DNA of 64,000 bases. Origin: Pseudomonadales bacterium (GTDB lineage Bacteria > Pseudomonadota > Gammaproteobacteria > Pseudomonadales > Azotimanducaceae). Each line of letters opens with the position of its first letter. The first letter of the stretch is position 1. The translations under genes were made by a program, and so were the position numbers. This document shows, one piece after another, positions 17,686 to 26,817 of this stretch. The notes below the pieces were generated by a model. It made no database searches, was not told the origin of the DNA, and saw only the letters and a program-made list of their open reading frames with translations. Location: assembly GCA_028281005.1 (NCBI GenBank), contig JANQKS010000118.1:1-64000 (forward strand), read 5' to 3'.

Positions 17686-18500
17686 AACGCAGAACCTGTC
17701 TGCAGACCTTAGGTCTAGCCAGCGGCGCGCTCATGGCCCCACCGATGTGGGGGGCGCATCATCGCCGCGTGGAAAAAGCGGGTGTGCAGCTGTTCACCGT
17801 GCGTGAGGAGATGGCTAAAGACACGGTGGCTACTCTGGCGGCGGTGGCGGAGATCGGCTACAAAGAAGTTGAAACCGCCGGCACCGGCACCCTTACTCCG
17901 CAACAGTTTGCCGAAGCCCTGAAAAAGGAAAGTTTGATCGCACCCGCCGCGCACGTACCCCTTAATTTCATCCAAGAACAGCCCGATGAGATCCTTAACA
18001 CCGCACAACTTATGGGCTCCCGCTATGTGGTGGTGCCCTGGCTACCGCCGCAAATGCGCACCAAAGAAGGGTATGCCCTCACCATCGAAACCCTAAATAC
18101 CTTTGGTGAGCAAAGTGCTGCGGAAGGCATCCAGACCTGTTACCACAACCATGACTTTGAGTTTAAACCCCTGGACGGCAGTATCCCGTTCGATGTGATG
18201 CTGGCGAACTGCGATGCCAACCTGGTGCATTTTGAACTCGATCTGTACTGGACCGAACGCGCCGGCGTCGACACCAAAGCCTATTTGGCGTCCAACCCGC
18301 GCCGTTTTCCCCTTTGCCATGTCAAAGACCGCACCGCGTCCGGCGACATGACCGAAGTGGGCGCAGGGGTCATCAACTTTACGGAGTTGTTTGCCGCGGG
18401 TACCGGCATACGCCACTTTTTTGTGGAACACGACCGCCCCGCTAACGCCTTGGCTTCCATAACCAGCAGCTTCCAAGCACTGCGGGAGATGTCTTGGTGA
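17682..18500 (+). CDS. TAT-exported sugar phosphate isomerase/epimerase-like TIM barrel protein
   Basis: A 272-residue protein of the xylose isomerase-like/AP endonuclease 2 TIM-barrel family. It begins with a twin-arginine signal (MKRRTCLQTLGLASGALMA), so it is exported folded. The barrel contains YHNHDFEF and metal-ligand-type motifs HFELDLYW, CHVKDR and FVEHD near the C-terminus, consistent with a divalent-metal site. In related clusters (the lac-type 3-keto-glycoside pathway) such proteins act on 3-keto-sugars. Its start overlaps the permease stop, and its stop overlaps the next start. Confidence 0.85.
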   Translation: MKRRTCLQTLGLASGALMAPPMWGAHHRRVEKAGVQLFTVREEMAKDTVATLAAVAEIGYKEVETAGTGTLTPQQFAEALKKESLIAPAAHVPLNFIQEQPDEILNTAQLMGSRYVVVPWLPPQMRTKEGYALTIETLNTFGEQSAAEGIQTCYHNHDFEFKPLDGSIPFDVMLANCDANLVHFELDLYWTERAGVDTKAYLASNPRRFPLCHVKDRTASGDMTEVGAGVINFTELFAAGTGIRHFFVEHDRPANALASITSSFQALREMSW

Positions 18501-19327
18501 AGCCACATGGGTATTCGGCTTGGCTGTCGATGCTGTTATTAAGCCCAGTACTGGCAGCGCAAGAAAACGCGGGAACCTGGCAAGCTCTGTTCAACGGCAC
18601 CGATCTCACCGGTTGGACACCAAAAATTCGAGGGTTTGAAGCCGGTGCAGATCCGCTGCACACCTTCCGCGTGGAAGACGGTTTACTCACCGTTTCCTAC
18701 GACAACTACGAGCAATTCGACAATCGCTTCGGCCATCTGTTCTACGCACACTCATATAGCCATTACCGTCTACGTTTGCAGTACCGCTTTGTCGGTAAGC
18801 AAGCCCCCGGCGGCGAACCTTGGGCTTATAAAAACAGTGGCGTCATGGTGCACAGCCAAGCACCACAAAGCATGCTTGCCGCCCAGGATTTCCCCATTTC
18901 CGTAGAAGTGCAGTTTCTTGGCGGCCACCCGGAGCACGCCGCAGACGGCACACCGCGACCCACGGCCAACATGTGCTCACCTGGTACCCACATCGTCTTT
19001 CAGGGGGAGTTTACGGATACCCATTGTATCCCTTCGGCCGCGCCCACTTTTTACGGCGATGAGTGGGTCAGCATGGAGGTGTTGGTACGTGGCAGCGAAC
19101 AGGTGGTGCACTACGTCAATGGAGAGCAGGTGATGGCATATGGTGGCCTGACCACCGGCGGCGGTGTGGTGTCCGGGCACCGGCCGGAACTGAAACCCGA
19201 AGGTAAGCCACTGACCGAGGGATACATTGCGCTGCAGAGCGAAAGCCATCCGATCCAATTTAGGCAGATTGAAATCCTAGATCTGGCGAATGGCGAGGCA
19301 ACCGCTCAATCGCAGCGGTTGCCTTAG
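18497..19327 (+). CDS. DUF1080 (3-keto-disaccharide hydrolase-like) exported protein, first copy
   Basis: A protein of about 276 residues with an N-terminal signal peptide (WLSMLLLSPVLAAQ), then the concanavalin-like fold of PF06439. Typical motifs are LFNGTDLTGWTP, NSGVMVHSQ and EVQFLGG. The GTG at 18497 overlaps the previous stop as GTGA, which decides the start. Members of this family cleave 3-keto-glycosides after the sugar has been oxidised. It forms an operon with the permease and TIM-barrel protein, and is convergent with the dehydrogenase cluster. Confidence 0.83.
   Translation: MKPHGYSAWLSMLLLSPVLAAQENAGTWQALFNGTDLTGWTPKIRGFEAGADPLHTFRVEDGLLTVSYDNYEQFDNRFGHLFYAHSYSHYRLRLQYRFVGKQAPGGEPWAYKNSGVMVHSQAPQSMLAAQDFPISVEVQFLGGHPEHAADGTPRPTANMCSPGTHIVFQGEFTDTHCIPSAAPTFYGDEWVSMEVLVRGSEQVVHYVNGEQVMAYGGLTTGGGVVSGHRPELKPEGKPLTEGYIALQSESHPIQFRQIEILDLANGEATAQSQRLP
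19297..19323. terminator. Hairpin between convergent units (probable terminator)
   Basis: A perfect 10-bp stem: GGCAACCGCT (19297-19306) pairs with AGCGGTTGCC (19314-19323) around seven bases, at the very end of the first DUF1080 gene. The following T-tract is weak (TTAGGCGTTTAGG), so efficiency is uncertain. Its position between convergent genes fits a terminator. Confidence 0.5.
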
Positions 19328-19331
19328 GCGT

Positions 19332-19979
19332 TTAGGCGTGGCGCGCCCATAGCGGACCACCGTCGTATTCCACGCAGGGGTCGAAGCGGCCGGGCGTTTC
19401 ACGATAGCGCAGCGCCTGGTGATAACCGATCTCAGACGTGAAATAGCCCAGCACGGTGTATTCTTTGATGGTGTGAAAATAGTGCGGTCCAGCGGGATTG
19501 GCGACCTGATATCGTTCTCGGTCTAAACGTTCCAGTAATTGCAGCCGCTGTTGTGGCGTGGCGGCCATAAAACCGGCGCCATAGTTGCTTTCACATTCGG
19601 CTTCCAACGTTTGCATCCCCTGTCTGAAGCGGCTTTGTTCCTCGGGGCTCATGCAGTCCGTTACCATCAGTGCAATAAACGCTCCCACTTCGGCCACCTT
19701 GGCGCCGGGAGTGTCGGTCTGCGGCAGAATGGTCTCCGCCACCTCATCCAACCAAGCAATGTCCGCCGCCGTAAATGCGCCCGTGGATTGCGCCGCCTGG
19801 GCGCGGCCTGCCGGGACCGCGCAAGCCGCGTTAAACAGCGTGGTGGAACCCAATACCGTGGTGGCGCCGGTCACCACCAGGGCACGGCGTATCACTTCCC
19901 GGCGTGCCAACAATTCGCGGTCCGTGTCGGCGGGTTCGGCAGCCAAGTCTTGTTGCGGATGGTTGTTTGACATAGTCAT
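19332..19979 (-). CDS. Gluconate 2-dehydrogenase subunit 3-like protein with TAT signal (pair B)
   Basis: A 215-residue small subunit of the PF13618 family. The N-terminus carries a twin-arginine-like signal (RREVIRRALVVTGATTVLG), and the body has the family motifs AETILPQTDTPGAK and MTDCM. Such subunits partner a GMC flavoprotein and carry it through the TAT system. It lies 54 bases downstream of the second GMC gene. It probably forms a periplasmic glycoside or sugar dehydrogenase with it. No cytochrome c subunit is seen nearby. Confidence 0.85.
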   Translation of the reverse strand: MTMSNNHPQQDLAAEPADTDRELLARREVIRRALVVTGATTVLGSTTLFNAACAVPAGRAQAAQSTGAFTAADIAWLDEVAETILPQTDTPGAKVAEVGAFIALMVTDCMSPEEQSRFRQGMQTLEAECESNYGAGFMAATPQQRLQLLERLDRERYQVANPAGPHYFHTIKEYTVLGYFTSEIGYHQALRYRETPGRFDPCVEYDGGPLWARHA

Positions 19980-20033
19980 TCCTGATCTGGCATTTGCTTC
20001 TGGCGTTTGTGGCTGGGCTCAGACCGTGTGGGC

Positions 20034-21719
20034 CTAAAGATTCATGCGTTTGAGTTCTTTCACCGCATGGTCGGCGGCACGCGCGGTCAACGCCATATAA
20101 GTGAGAGACGGGTTTTGGTTGGCGGCGGACGTCATACAGGAACCATCCGTGACGAAGACATTGGGTGCATCCCATACCTGGTTGTAGCTGTTCAACACCG
20201 AAGAGTTTGGATCCCGGCCCATTCGCGCCGTGCCCATCTCGTGGATACCCTGGCCCGGCGCATAACCCACATCGTAGGTGCTGACGTTTTTAACCCCAGC
20301 CGCCTCCAGCGTCTCCGCCATATCAGTGGCCATGTCTTTGCGCATGTTGAGTTCGTTTTCACGCATGGCGCAATCAATCGCCAACACCGGCATACCCCAT
20401 TTATCGACGCGGTTTTCATCGATGCTGATCTGATTGTCGTGGTAGGGCAACATCTCGCCAAACGCCGTGGCGCCGATGCTCCACTGGCCCGGCTGTGCCA
20501 TGGCATCTTTAAACGCACCGCCCACACCCAACTCACGCACCGCGCGCGACCAGTCTTCACGCGACGCGCTGCCTTGGTAACCGAAACCGCGCACATAGTC
20601 GCGCTGTTCACCATCGAGATTGCGGTAACGTGGAATGTAGAAACCGGTAGGACGCGCGCCGTAGTAGTACTTATCCTGCAGGCCTTCGATGACCCCGCGC
20701 GCGCCTAAGCGGAAATGGTGGTCCATGAGATTATGCCCCAACTCGCCGGAGCTGCTGCCTAAACCACCCGGCCAAATGTCCGTGGCGGAACGCATCAATA
20801 GCCAGGTGGAGTTCAGTGTGGATGCGCACAAAAATACAATCTTCGATTGATACTCAGTGGTGTTGTTGGTGACCGCGTCTTTGACCCGCACCCCGACCAC
20901 ACGCCGGCTGTCGGCGTCGTAGCTCAGCTCCGAGACGATGGCAAAAGGCCGCAACGTTAATCTGCCCGTGGCCATCGCAGCCGGCAACGTCGAAGACTGG
21001 GTGCTGAAGTAAGCGCCGTAGGGGCACCCCAACCAGCAGGCAGAACGATGCTGGCATACCGAGCGGCCCGGCAACGGCTGGGTCAGATTGGCCACGCGGC
21101 CGGGGATCATTTTGCGCCGTCCCGAAAATTTGCTGTGCAGGCGCTCAGCCACCTGCTGCTCACCGCAGTTGAGCGGCATGGCCGGTTGAAATTCACCATC
21201 CGGTAATTGCGGTAAGTTCTCCTTGGAGCCGGAGATACCGGCAAAGCGCTCAACATGGTCGTACCAAGGTTTAAGTTCGGCGTAGCGGATAGGCCAATCC
21301 ACCGCAATGCCTTCGCGGGCGTTGGCTTCAAAATCGATGTCGCCGAGGCGATAACTCTGACGCCCCCAGGTCAGCGAACGGCCGCCGACCTGATAACCGC
21401 GGTACCAGTCGAAGCGTTTAATTTCCGTATAGGGAGAATCCTGATCGGACGCCCACCAATCGAGATTCCGCTCGTTCAGCGGATAGTCGCGGCGCAATAC
21501 CGGATAAGCCTCTTCCATTGCGTAGGTGCGTCGGCCCCGATGGGGATATTCCCACGGCCCCTTGGTGGCGTTTACATAGTCTTTGATGTGCTCGACGTTT
21601 TTGCCGCGCTCCAGCAAAAGCACGTTGAGACCCCGCTCAGTGAGCTCCTTGGCAGCCCATCCCCCGGAAATACCGGACCCCACCACAATGGCGTCAAACT
21701 TAAGCTCAGTTTTTGACAT
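20034..21719 (-). CDS. GMC family oxidoreductase (pair B)
   Basis: A 561-residue FAD-dependent GMC oxidoreductase. The dinucleotide-binding motif GSGISGGW is near residue 12, and the C-terminal region has HEMGTARMG and NPSLTYMALTARAAD with the usual active-site His/Asn region. Its closest functional analogues by context are the flavoprotein subunits of glucoside 3-dehydrogenase and gluconate/2-keto-acid dehydrogenases. It has no signal peptide of its own and is presumably exported with the TAT-tagged small subunit downstream. Confidence 0.88.
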   Translation of the reverse strand: MSKTELKFDAIVVGSGISGGWAAKELTERGLNVLLLERGKNVEHIKDYVNATKGPWEYPHRGRRTYAMEEAYPVLRRDYPLNERNLDWWASDQDSPYTEIKRFDWYRGYQVGGRSLTWGRQSYRLGDIDFEANAREGIAVDWPIRYAELKPWYDHVERFAGISGSKENLPQLPDGEFQPAMPLNCGEQQVAERLHSKFSGRRKMIPGRVANLTQPLPGRSVCQHRSACWLGCPYGAYFSTQSSTLPAAMATGRLTLRPFAIVSELSYDADSRRVVGVRVKDAVTNNTTEYQSKIVFLCASTLNSTWLLMRSATDIWPGGLGSSSGELGHNLMDHHFRLGARGVIEGLQDKYYYGARPTGFYIPRYRNLDGEQRDYVRGFGYQGSASREDWSRAVRELGVGGAFKDAMAQPGQWSIGATAFGEMLPYHDNQISIDENRVDKWGMPVLAIDCAMRENELNMRKDMATDMAETLEAAGVKNVSTYDVGYAPGQGIHEMGTARMGRDPNSSVLNSYNQVWDAPNVFVTDGSCMTSAANQNPSLTYMALTARAADHAVKELKRMNL

Positions 21720-21740
21720 AAGACTTATTCTCTCTTGGCA

Positions 21741-22445
21741 TCACAGATGCAGACCCAAGCGGTCTAACTGTTTATTGAGGTGTTGCATGGCGGCTTGCGT
21801 CGGGCCCGGATAGTCCCCCGCTATGGGGACGTTGCCTTGGTAACCCAGTTCTTTTAACCCCTGAGGGCTGGAGTAATAGGCGCCGGTGACCAGACGGCGC
21901 AACAAGGCAAAAAACTGTGCCGGTTGATGGAAAGGTGTGCCTGCAGGCGGCAATTCAAATGCAATATCGTCAATGATCCCCAGCTGTTGCGGCGCGGTTG
22001 CCTGAACAAAGGCTACGTTGAAACGGCGCTCAGCCTCGCGCTGCAGCCAATCAAACCCCGCAAGCACCACGCTGCGGTGTTGCTGCTGCAGGGGATAGGG
22101 TGCGCTGACCCAGTGATCCACCACCGTGGACACTCCCACTTGGCTCGCGGCAGGGGTTTCACCGTCCGCGGGCAACAGGATGTCCGCCAGCACATCCAGT
22201 AGTTTAAGCTGGGCGTCGTTTAAGGTACGCGGCCAAGGTTCCGCAACAGGTTGCACCAAGTTCGGGTCGGTACCGTATCCCACCGCCTGGATCGGTTTAG
22301 GATCTAGTGTGCTCCAAGCAACAGGAGCAGATGCGGCAATAGCTTGCTCCGCCTGTGTTGACCACGGCAAACCGCTGGCGGCCGCCAGCAACGATAAACG
22401 CTGGATGATCTGGCGGCGTGTGGCGGCAGAAAGAGGTGTCTCCAT
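21741..22445 (-). CDS. Gluconate 2-dehydrogenase subunit 3-like protein (pair A)
   Basis: About 234 residues of the PF13618 family. The N-terminus TRRQIIQRLSLLAAASGLPW is a TAT-like signal, and the body contains LLDVLADILLPAD, the family hallmark. I prefer the ATG at 22445, with a GGGG-type site upstream, over a TTG at 22451. It sits between the two GMC genes and directly follows the first of them, so it is taken as that protein's partner. Only low similarity to the second small subunit is visible, suggesting an old duplication with different substrates. Confidence 0.83.
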   Translation of the reverse strand: METPLSAATRRQIIQRLSLLAAASGLPWSTQAEQAIAASAPVAWSTLDPKPIQAVGYGTDPNLVQPVAEPWPRTLNDAQLKLLDVLADILLPADGETPAASQVGVSTVVDHWVSAPYPLQQQHRSVVLAGFDWLQREAERRFNVAFVQATAPQQLGIIDDIAFELPPAGTPFHQPAQFFALLRRLVTGAYYSSPQGLKELGYQGNVPIAGDYPGPTQAAMQHLNKQLDRLGLHL

Positions 22446-22454
22446 AATCAACCC

Positions 22455-24146
22455 CTACACTTGGCCTTGGCGCATGGCGCGTGCCAGCCAATCGGCGTTG
22501 CGCATCGCCAATGTCATCAACGTTAATGTGCAGTTTTTGTGCGGGTTCGAAGCAAACACCCCGCCGTCCATGATAAACAAGTTCGGCACATCCCAACTTT
22601 GCCCCCATTGGTTGGTGACCGAAGTTTTTGCGTCGGACCCCATGCGCGTGGTGCCCACTTCGTGGATGATTTCACCGCCTTTTTTGATCGCCTCTTCCGG
22701 GGTTTGTTGTGGATTGCGCACCACACCGCCCATCGTTTCGATAATCTGCGCGCCGATACGCAAGCCGTGCGCCACCTGCTTCAATTCATGTTCAGACCAG
22801 CGCCAGTGAAACTTCACCACCGGGATACCCCACTGATCACATACCTGCTCGTCGATCTCAATAAAACACTGATCATTGGGCAACATCTCGCCGCGCAGCG
22901 CCAACCGCACCCCCGCCCCATAGTGACGATAAATGCGCTGGCGTAATGCCCGCCCATAACCGAGCTCAGCACCCCGCACACCCATGCTGGGCGGCGCAAA
23001 CCCTGTGCCTAATTCAAAATGGTAGCCGCGCGGAAAGTCCAACTCACCCTTGGCTTGCGCCTCATACCCCCACCAGGGTATGAAGATGTGATTCGAGGTG
23101 TGGCCGTCTTCGTTGTAACGCGGGCGCCCTTCCAGCGCCGGTACATGGCCGGTGACATCGGCACCGGTGCTGTCCATGAGATTGCGCCCGACTTGCCCGC
23201 TGCTGTTGGCCACACCGTTGGGGAATTGTTCTGTTCTTGAGTTCAATAAGATACGCGCGCTTTCACACGCGCTGGCGGCCAACACCACCACAGGCGCGTC
23301 GAGGGTCAAAGGTTGGCGCGTTTGGCGCTCTACCAAACCCACCCCGGTAGCACGTCCATTGCTGTCCACGTGCACCTCGCGCACCATGGCGTCGGTGACA
23401 ATTTTCATGCGCCCGGTGGCCAGCGCCATGGGTAACAACGAGGTGGTGGTCTGAAAAGCCGCGCCGATGGAACAACCGCGGCCACAGGGCGTGGCGTAGA
23501 AACATGCCTGGCGATCATCCAGTGGACGGGTTAACACCGCGCGGCGCATGGGGGCGGTGGGTATCCCCAACTTGTTAGCAGCTGCCGCAATTAACAACTC
23601 CGGTACCCGCGGAGGTGGCGGCGGCTGCAATACGCCCGGTCCCGAATCTGGGATGTCCTCCAATCCCGGGTTGTTGCCACAGACCCCAATCAACGCCTCG
23701 GCTTTGTCGTACCAGGGCGCCACGTCTTCATATTCCATGGGCCAGTCGGCGCCGTGGCCGTCGCGGCTGTACGCTTTAAAATCGTGAGGGCTGAAACGCA
23801 GGGAATATCTGCCCCAATGGTTGGTGCGGCCGCCTAACATGCGCGCGCGCCACCATAAAAATTCGGTGTTCCCAGCCGTCGTATACGGTTCACCCGGAAC
23901 CTGCCAGCCGCCATCAACCGTAGCATCGTAAAAGCCAAAGTTTTTGTCGAAGGTACTCGCGCCGCGCAACGGCGCTTCATAGTTGGTGTTAAACATAGGG
24001 GTTTCCGCAACCGGGTCGTAGTTGCGCCCTGCTTCCAACATCAAGACACGCTGGCCGGCCGCGGTCAGGGTATACGCAGCCATGCCGCCACCAGCACCAG
24101 AGCCAACCACGATAACGTCGTAGTCAAATCCCTGGTAGGTGGGCAT
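22455..24146 (-). CDS. GMC family oxidoreductase (pair A)
   Basis: A 563-residue GMC flavoprotein with GSGAGGGM near residue 16, LLEAGRNYDP after beta-2, and C-terminal HEVGTTRMG and NPHKNCTLTLM. It belongs to the same broad group as pair B but is clearly divergent. It overlaps the upstream DUF1080 gene (24124-24146) and precedes its small subunit, so hydrolase, dehydrogenase and subunit are one transcription unit. The likely reaction is oxidation of a sugar hydroxyl to the 3-keto form; that is inferred from the DUF1080 partner. Confidence 0.88.
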   Translation of the reverse strand: MPTYQGFDYDVIVVGSGAGGGMAAYTLTAAGQRVLMLEAGRNYDPVAETPMFNTNYEAPLRGASTFDKNFGFYDATVDGGWQVPGEPYTTAGNTEFLWWRARMLGGRTNHWGRYSLRFSPHDFKAYSRDGHGADWPMEYEDVAPWYDKAEALIGVCGNNPGLEDIPDSGPGVLQPPPPPRVPELLIAAAANKLGIPTAPMRRAVLTRPLDDRQACFYATPCGRGCSIGAAFQTTTSLLPMALATGRMKIVTDAMVREVHVDSNGRATGVGLVERQTRQPLTLDAPVVVLAASACESARILLNSRTEQFPNGVANSSGQVGRNLMDSTGADVTGHVPALEGRPRYNEDGHTSNHIFIPWWGYEAQAKGELDFPRGYHFELGTGFAPPSMGVRGAELGYGRALRQRIYRHYGAGVRLALRGEMLPNDQCFIEIDEQVCDQWGIPVVKFHWRWSEHELKQVAHGLRIGAQIIETMGGVVRNPQQTPEEAIKKGGEIIHEVGTTRMGSDAKTSVTNQWGQSWDVPNLFIMDGGVFASNPHKNCTLTLMTLAMRNADWLARAMRQGQV

Positions 24147-24873
24147 GCAGCCGTCGGATTTTCAGATTGCGAAAGGCCACGCGATTGCCGTGATCCTGCA
24201 AGCCGATGAAGCCAGATGGATTTGCGCCGAACCCCGCCCAGTCCGCAAATTTACTGTCGGCGACCAGTTGCTTCCATGTGTCGCTGCCAATCACCACGTC
24301 GGCGGTTTTAACATCATTCTGCCAGACCTGCAGGTGGCCGTTGTCGTGGCGTATACGCACGCTATTCCAGTGCTCGGTCGGTTTCTGGGCAGCAGCCGGG
24401 GCTGCAATGAGGTCATATAGAGAACCGGAACGTTTGTCGGCGAAGTTGCCGTCGCGATGCGCCGCGTCGTCCAGTATCTGCACCTCCGGCGCGCGGACAT
24501 AAATGGGTAACTGGCTTTCATCGGCCAGCACAAAGATGCCGCTGTTGCCGCCGGCCGCCACCCACCACTCCAGGTACAACTCAAAGTTCTGGTAGGTTGC
24601 ACGGGTGATAAGGTCACCGCCATCGGCTTGGGTCAGGACCAAGGCGCCGTCTTCAATCTGCCAGTGGGGGTGGACTTCAGCTTGGCCATAACTGCGCCAC
24701 TTAGCCAGGGACTGGCCATCAAACAGAACTTCCCACTGGGCGTTGTCTGTCTCTTCACTGGAGGTTGCCTGCTGTTCCGCAGCGGACGGTTCACCGGCGG
24801 ATGATAGAACGCCGGCAGATAGAGCGATGATTGCCATCAGCCCAAGCCGGGCTGCGGCACGCAGGGGCCTCAT
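24124..24873 (-). CDS. DUF1080 (3-keto-disaccharide hydrolase-like) exported protein, second copy
   Basis: A 249-residue protein with a signal peptide (GLMAIIALSAGVLSSAG), then the PF06439 fold: LFDGQSLAKWRSYG, FELYLEWWVAAGGNSGIFV and GFIGLQDHGNRVAFRNLKI are all standard family motifs. It overlaps the pair A GMC gene by 23 bases and follows the second GST by five. It is probably a periplasmic lyase or hydrolase acting on the keto-glycoside made by the neighbouring dehydrogenase. Confidence 0.87.
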   Translation of the reverse strand: MRPLRAAARLGLMAIIALSAGVLSSAGEPSAAEQQATSSEETDNAQWEVLFDGQSLAKWRSYGQAEVHPHWQIEDGALVLTQADGGDLITRATYQNFELYLEWWVAAGGNSGIFVLADESQLPIYVRAPEVQILDDAAHRDGNFADKRSGSLYDLIAAPAAAQKPTEHWNSVRIRHDNGHLQVWQNDVKTADVVIGSDTWKQLVADSKFADWAGFGANPSGFIGLQDHGNRVAFRNLKIRRLHAHLPGI

Positions 24874-24878
24874 GATGG

Positions 24879-25643
24879 CTAGCCCACCATCGCCGCCAAG
24901 CGTTCTTTCAGCGCGCGCAAAGCGTTTTTGTTGGCGTTTTTGATGGTGTCAATGTCCGGGGCTTCGGTGCTGATGTCACCTAGGTTTCTTAACACCACAT
25001 GCACATCGTCGTGTCCGTCGATCTGTTGCATGTCTTGCAACCATTGCTGCACCTTGGGGAACGGACCAAAGTCATACACGTTGGTAAACCCAGGTTGCAG
25101 CTGGCCAATTTCCACATAAGCGGCAAAGTCAGCCAGCGTAACGCTGTCACCGGTCAAGTATTTGGCATCCGCCAGCCAACCGCTTTCCAACCCCTGCAAC
25201 GCGTTGGTTAAAGTTGCGCGCGCGGCTTGTTGCATGGCTTCAGGAATGTTGAGGTCTTTGCGGATTTTGGGTGCCACCAATCCCACCGACGCTTCACGCA
25301 CGTTGCGGTGATGGAAATGTAAGTACCAGTCCACCGCGGCGCGTTGGCGGAAATCGGTAGGGTAAACATCGTCCCAGCCGTTTTTGTTGCTGAGATAACA
25401 CATAATGGCGTGGGCCTCTCCCAGCACAAAACCCGTGTCCGGCTCTTGTAGCGTGGGGATAGTGCCTGCCGGGTTCATGGCCAGAAAGGCGGGGTTGCGG
25501 CTGCCGTTGTCCCCCTTGGAGCCTGGGTTGGTCAACACCAGCTCAAACGGCGCGCCTTTATACAGCATCAGCCACATTACGGCGCGCACCGGTTGGGAAA
25601 AGGGTACGCCATATAGCTTCACGGGCGGCTCGCCTGCACTCAT
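24879..25643 (-). CDS. Glutathione S-transferase family protein (second)
   Basis: A 254-residue GST. The N-domain begins VKLYGVPFSQPVRAVMWLML, with TIPTLQEPD as the cis-Pro segment and LGEAHAIMCYL as the glutathione-binding helix. The C-domain is helical, and its theta-class-like layout includes DWYLHFHHRNVR. It lies in the same minus-strand run as the DUF1080/GMC genes. Its role in a glycoside pathway is not obvious; it may handle an aromatic aglycone released by cleavage. Confidence 0.85.
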   Translation of the reverse strand: MSAGEPPVKLYGVPFSQPVRAVMWLMLYKGAPFELVLTNPGSKGDNGSRNPAFLAMNPAGTIPTLQEPDTGFVLGEAHAIMCYLSNKNGWDDVYPTDFRQRAAVDWYLHFHHRNVREASVGLVAPKIRKDLNIPEAMQQAARATLTNALQGLESGWLADAKYLTGDSVTLADFAAYVEIGQLQPGFTNVYDFGPFPKVQQWLQDMQQIDGHDDVHVVLRNLGDISTEAPDIDTIKNANKNALRALKERLAAMVG

Positions 25644-25693
25644 CGTCTCTTCCTTATTACTTGTTGTTCTTTTTTTGCGGGTTACGACAGTGT

Positions 25694-26788
25694 TTATTCA
25701 GAGCCGCTGCTGGCCTGGGCTTCCACTTCCAGCAAACGTGCGCCGCGCAAAATACCCCCCATGGAATAATTGCCTTCATGGCACGCGTATTCGTACACCT
25801 TGGCATCCGGCTCCGAACGCCATACGTACTCGCCGGTCCAGGGCGCTGTCCAGGTCTCCGGGTCTGTGACAGTGAATCGATACAGCAAGTCACCGTTGCC
25901 TTTCGGCGTAAAACGCTCCACCACGTGCAAGCTTTCACCGCTGCCCCGACCTTGACCGCTGTCGGCTAGGAAATTTTTTGTCTCGACCACCAACGTGTCG
26001 CCCTCCCAACGGCCGATTGAATCACCCAAGTGGGTGCGCAATGCGCTGGGGCGGTGTTCTGCGTTCATGCGCACGATGCGAGCGTCGTGCACCATCTCGA
26101 TCAATATCATGATGTGATCTTCGCTCTGCACGATGCGCTTGTAGTTGTTGTAGAGCGTGGGAAAAGTCGGCGTGGCGCCTGAGAAGCCGATGATGCAGCG
26201 TTCCGAAATACCCAAACTTTCCGGCCCGTCGTAAGGGCCAGGGCCGTCCACGTCCAGCCACCAAGCGGTGCCGTCGTTCGGCCGGAACAGTTTCCTACGT
26301 TCCGCAAACCTCGCCATCGCCTGGGGTGTCGGCGCCGGCATGCGACCGTTTGGCGGGTCTACTAAAATCGACGTACGGAATTTACCGTTGACCAGAGACA
26401 CTTCCGTGCCGCGATCCACCCAGAAAAAGTTATAGCCACCGACATTACCCGCGCCCAGCGCCTCCCGCTGGGACTCATCGGAACCCACCGGCGCCGCTCC
26501 GCCTTCCGGAGGCGCTTCTGTTGCCGGCCCGCGGTTTCGATTGGCTTCGGCCATGGCTGCTTCTTCCGCATCCATGATCTTCTGCGCCTCTTCCGGGGTC
26601 AGCTCCAAATTGTCGCCAAACTCCCGTGGCCGCTGCAGCGGGGTTAACGTCGCCACGTCGTAGGTGCCCGTGAGGTCCGGTTTACCGTCAGTGGTGCGGG
26701 GTATGTCCGCCCAAGACCCCATGGACAAAAGACATCCACCCAGTGCCGCTGCACTCAGATACAAAAATTTAAAGTGTGGTGTTTGCAC
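25694..26788 (-). CDS. Exported conserved protein of unknown function
   Basis: 364 residues. A signal peptide (FLYLSAAALGGCLLSMGSWA) is followed by PRTTDGKPDLTGTYD, a signature seen in many exported proteins of marine proteobacteria and Acidobacteria that lack a known function. An Ala/Glu/Pro-rich linker spans about residues 65-110, and the rest is beta-rich with several Trp/Tyr and two Cys. The start is GTG at 26788, supported by a very strong site (GGGGAGGG) five bases upstream. It stands between the GST and the sulfatase in the same orientation. Confidence 0.75.
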   Translation of the reverse strand: MQTPHFKFLYLSAAALGGCLLSMGSWADIPRTTDGKPDLTGTYDVATLTPLQRPREFGDNLELTPEEAQKIMDAEEAAMAEANRNRGPATEAPPEGGAAPVGSDESQREALGAGNVGGYNFFWVDRGTEVSLVNGKFRTSILVDPPNGRMPAPTPQAMARFAERRKLFRPNDGTAWWLDVDGPGPYDGPESLGISERCIIGFSGATPTFPTLYNNYKRIVQSEDHIMILIEMVHDARIVRMNAEHRPSALRTHLGDSIGRWEGDTLVVETKNFLADSGQGRGSGESLHVVERFTPKGNGDLLYRFTVTDPETWTAPWTGEYVWRSEPDAKVYEYACHEGNYSMGGILRGARLLEVEAQASSGSE

Positions 26789-26817
26789 AGTTCCCTCCCC
26801 TGTGTTGACTCCTGTGG

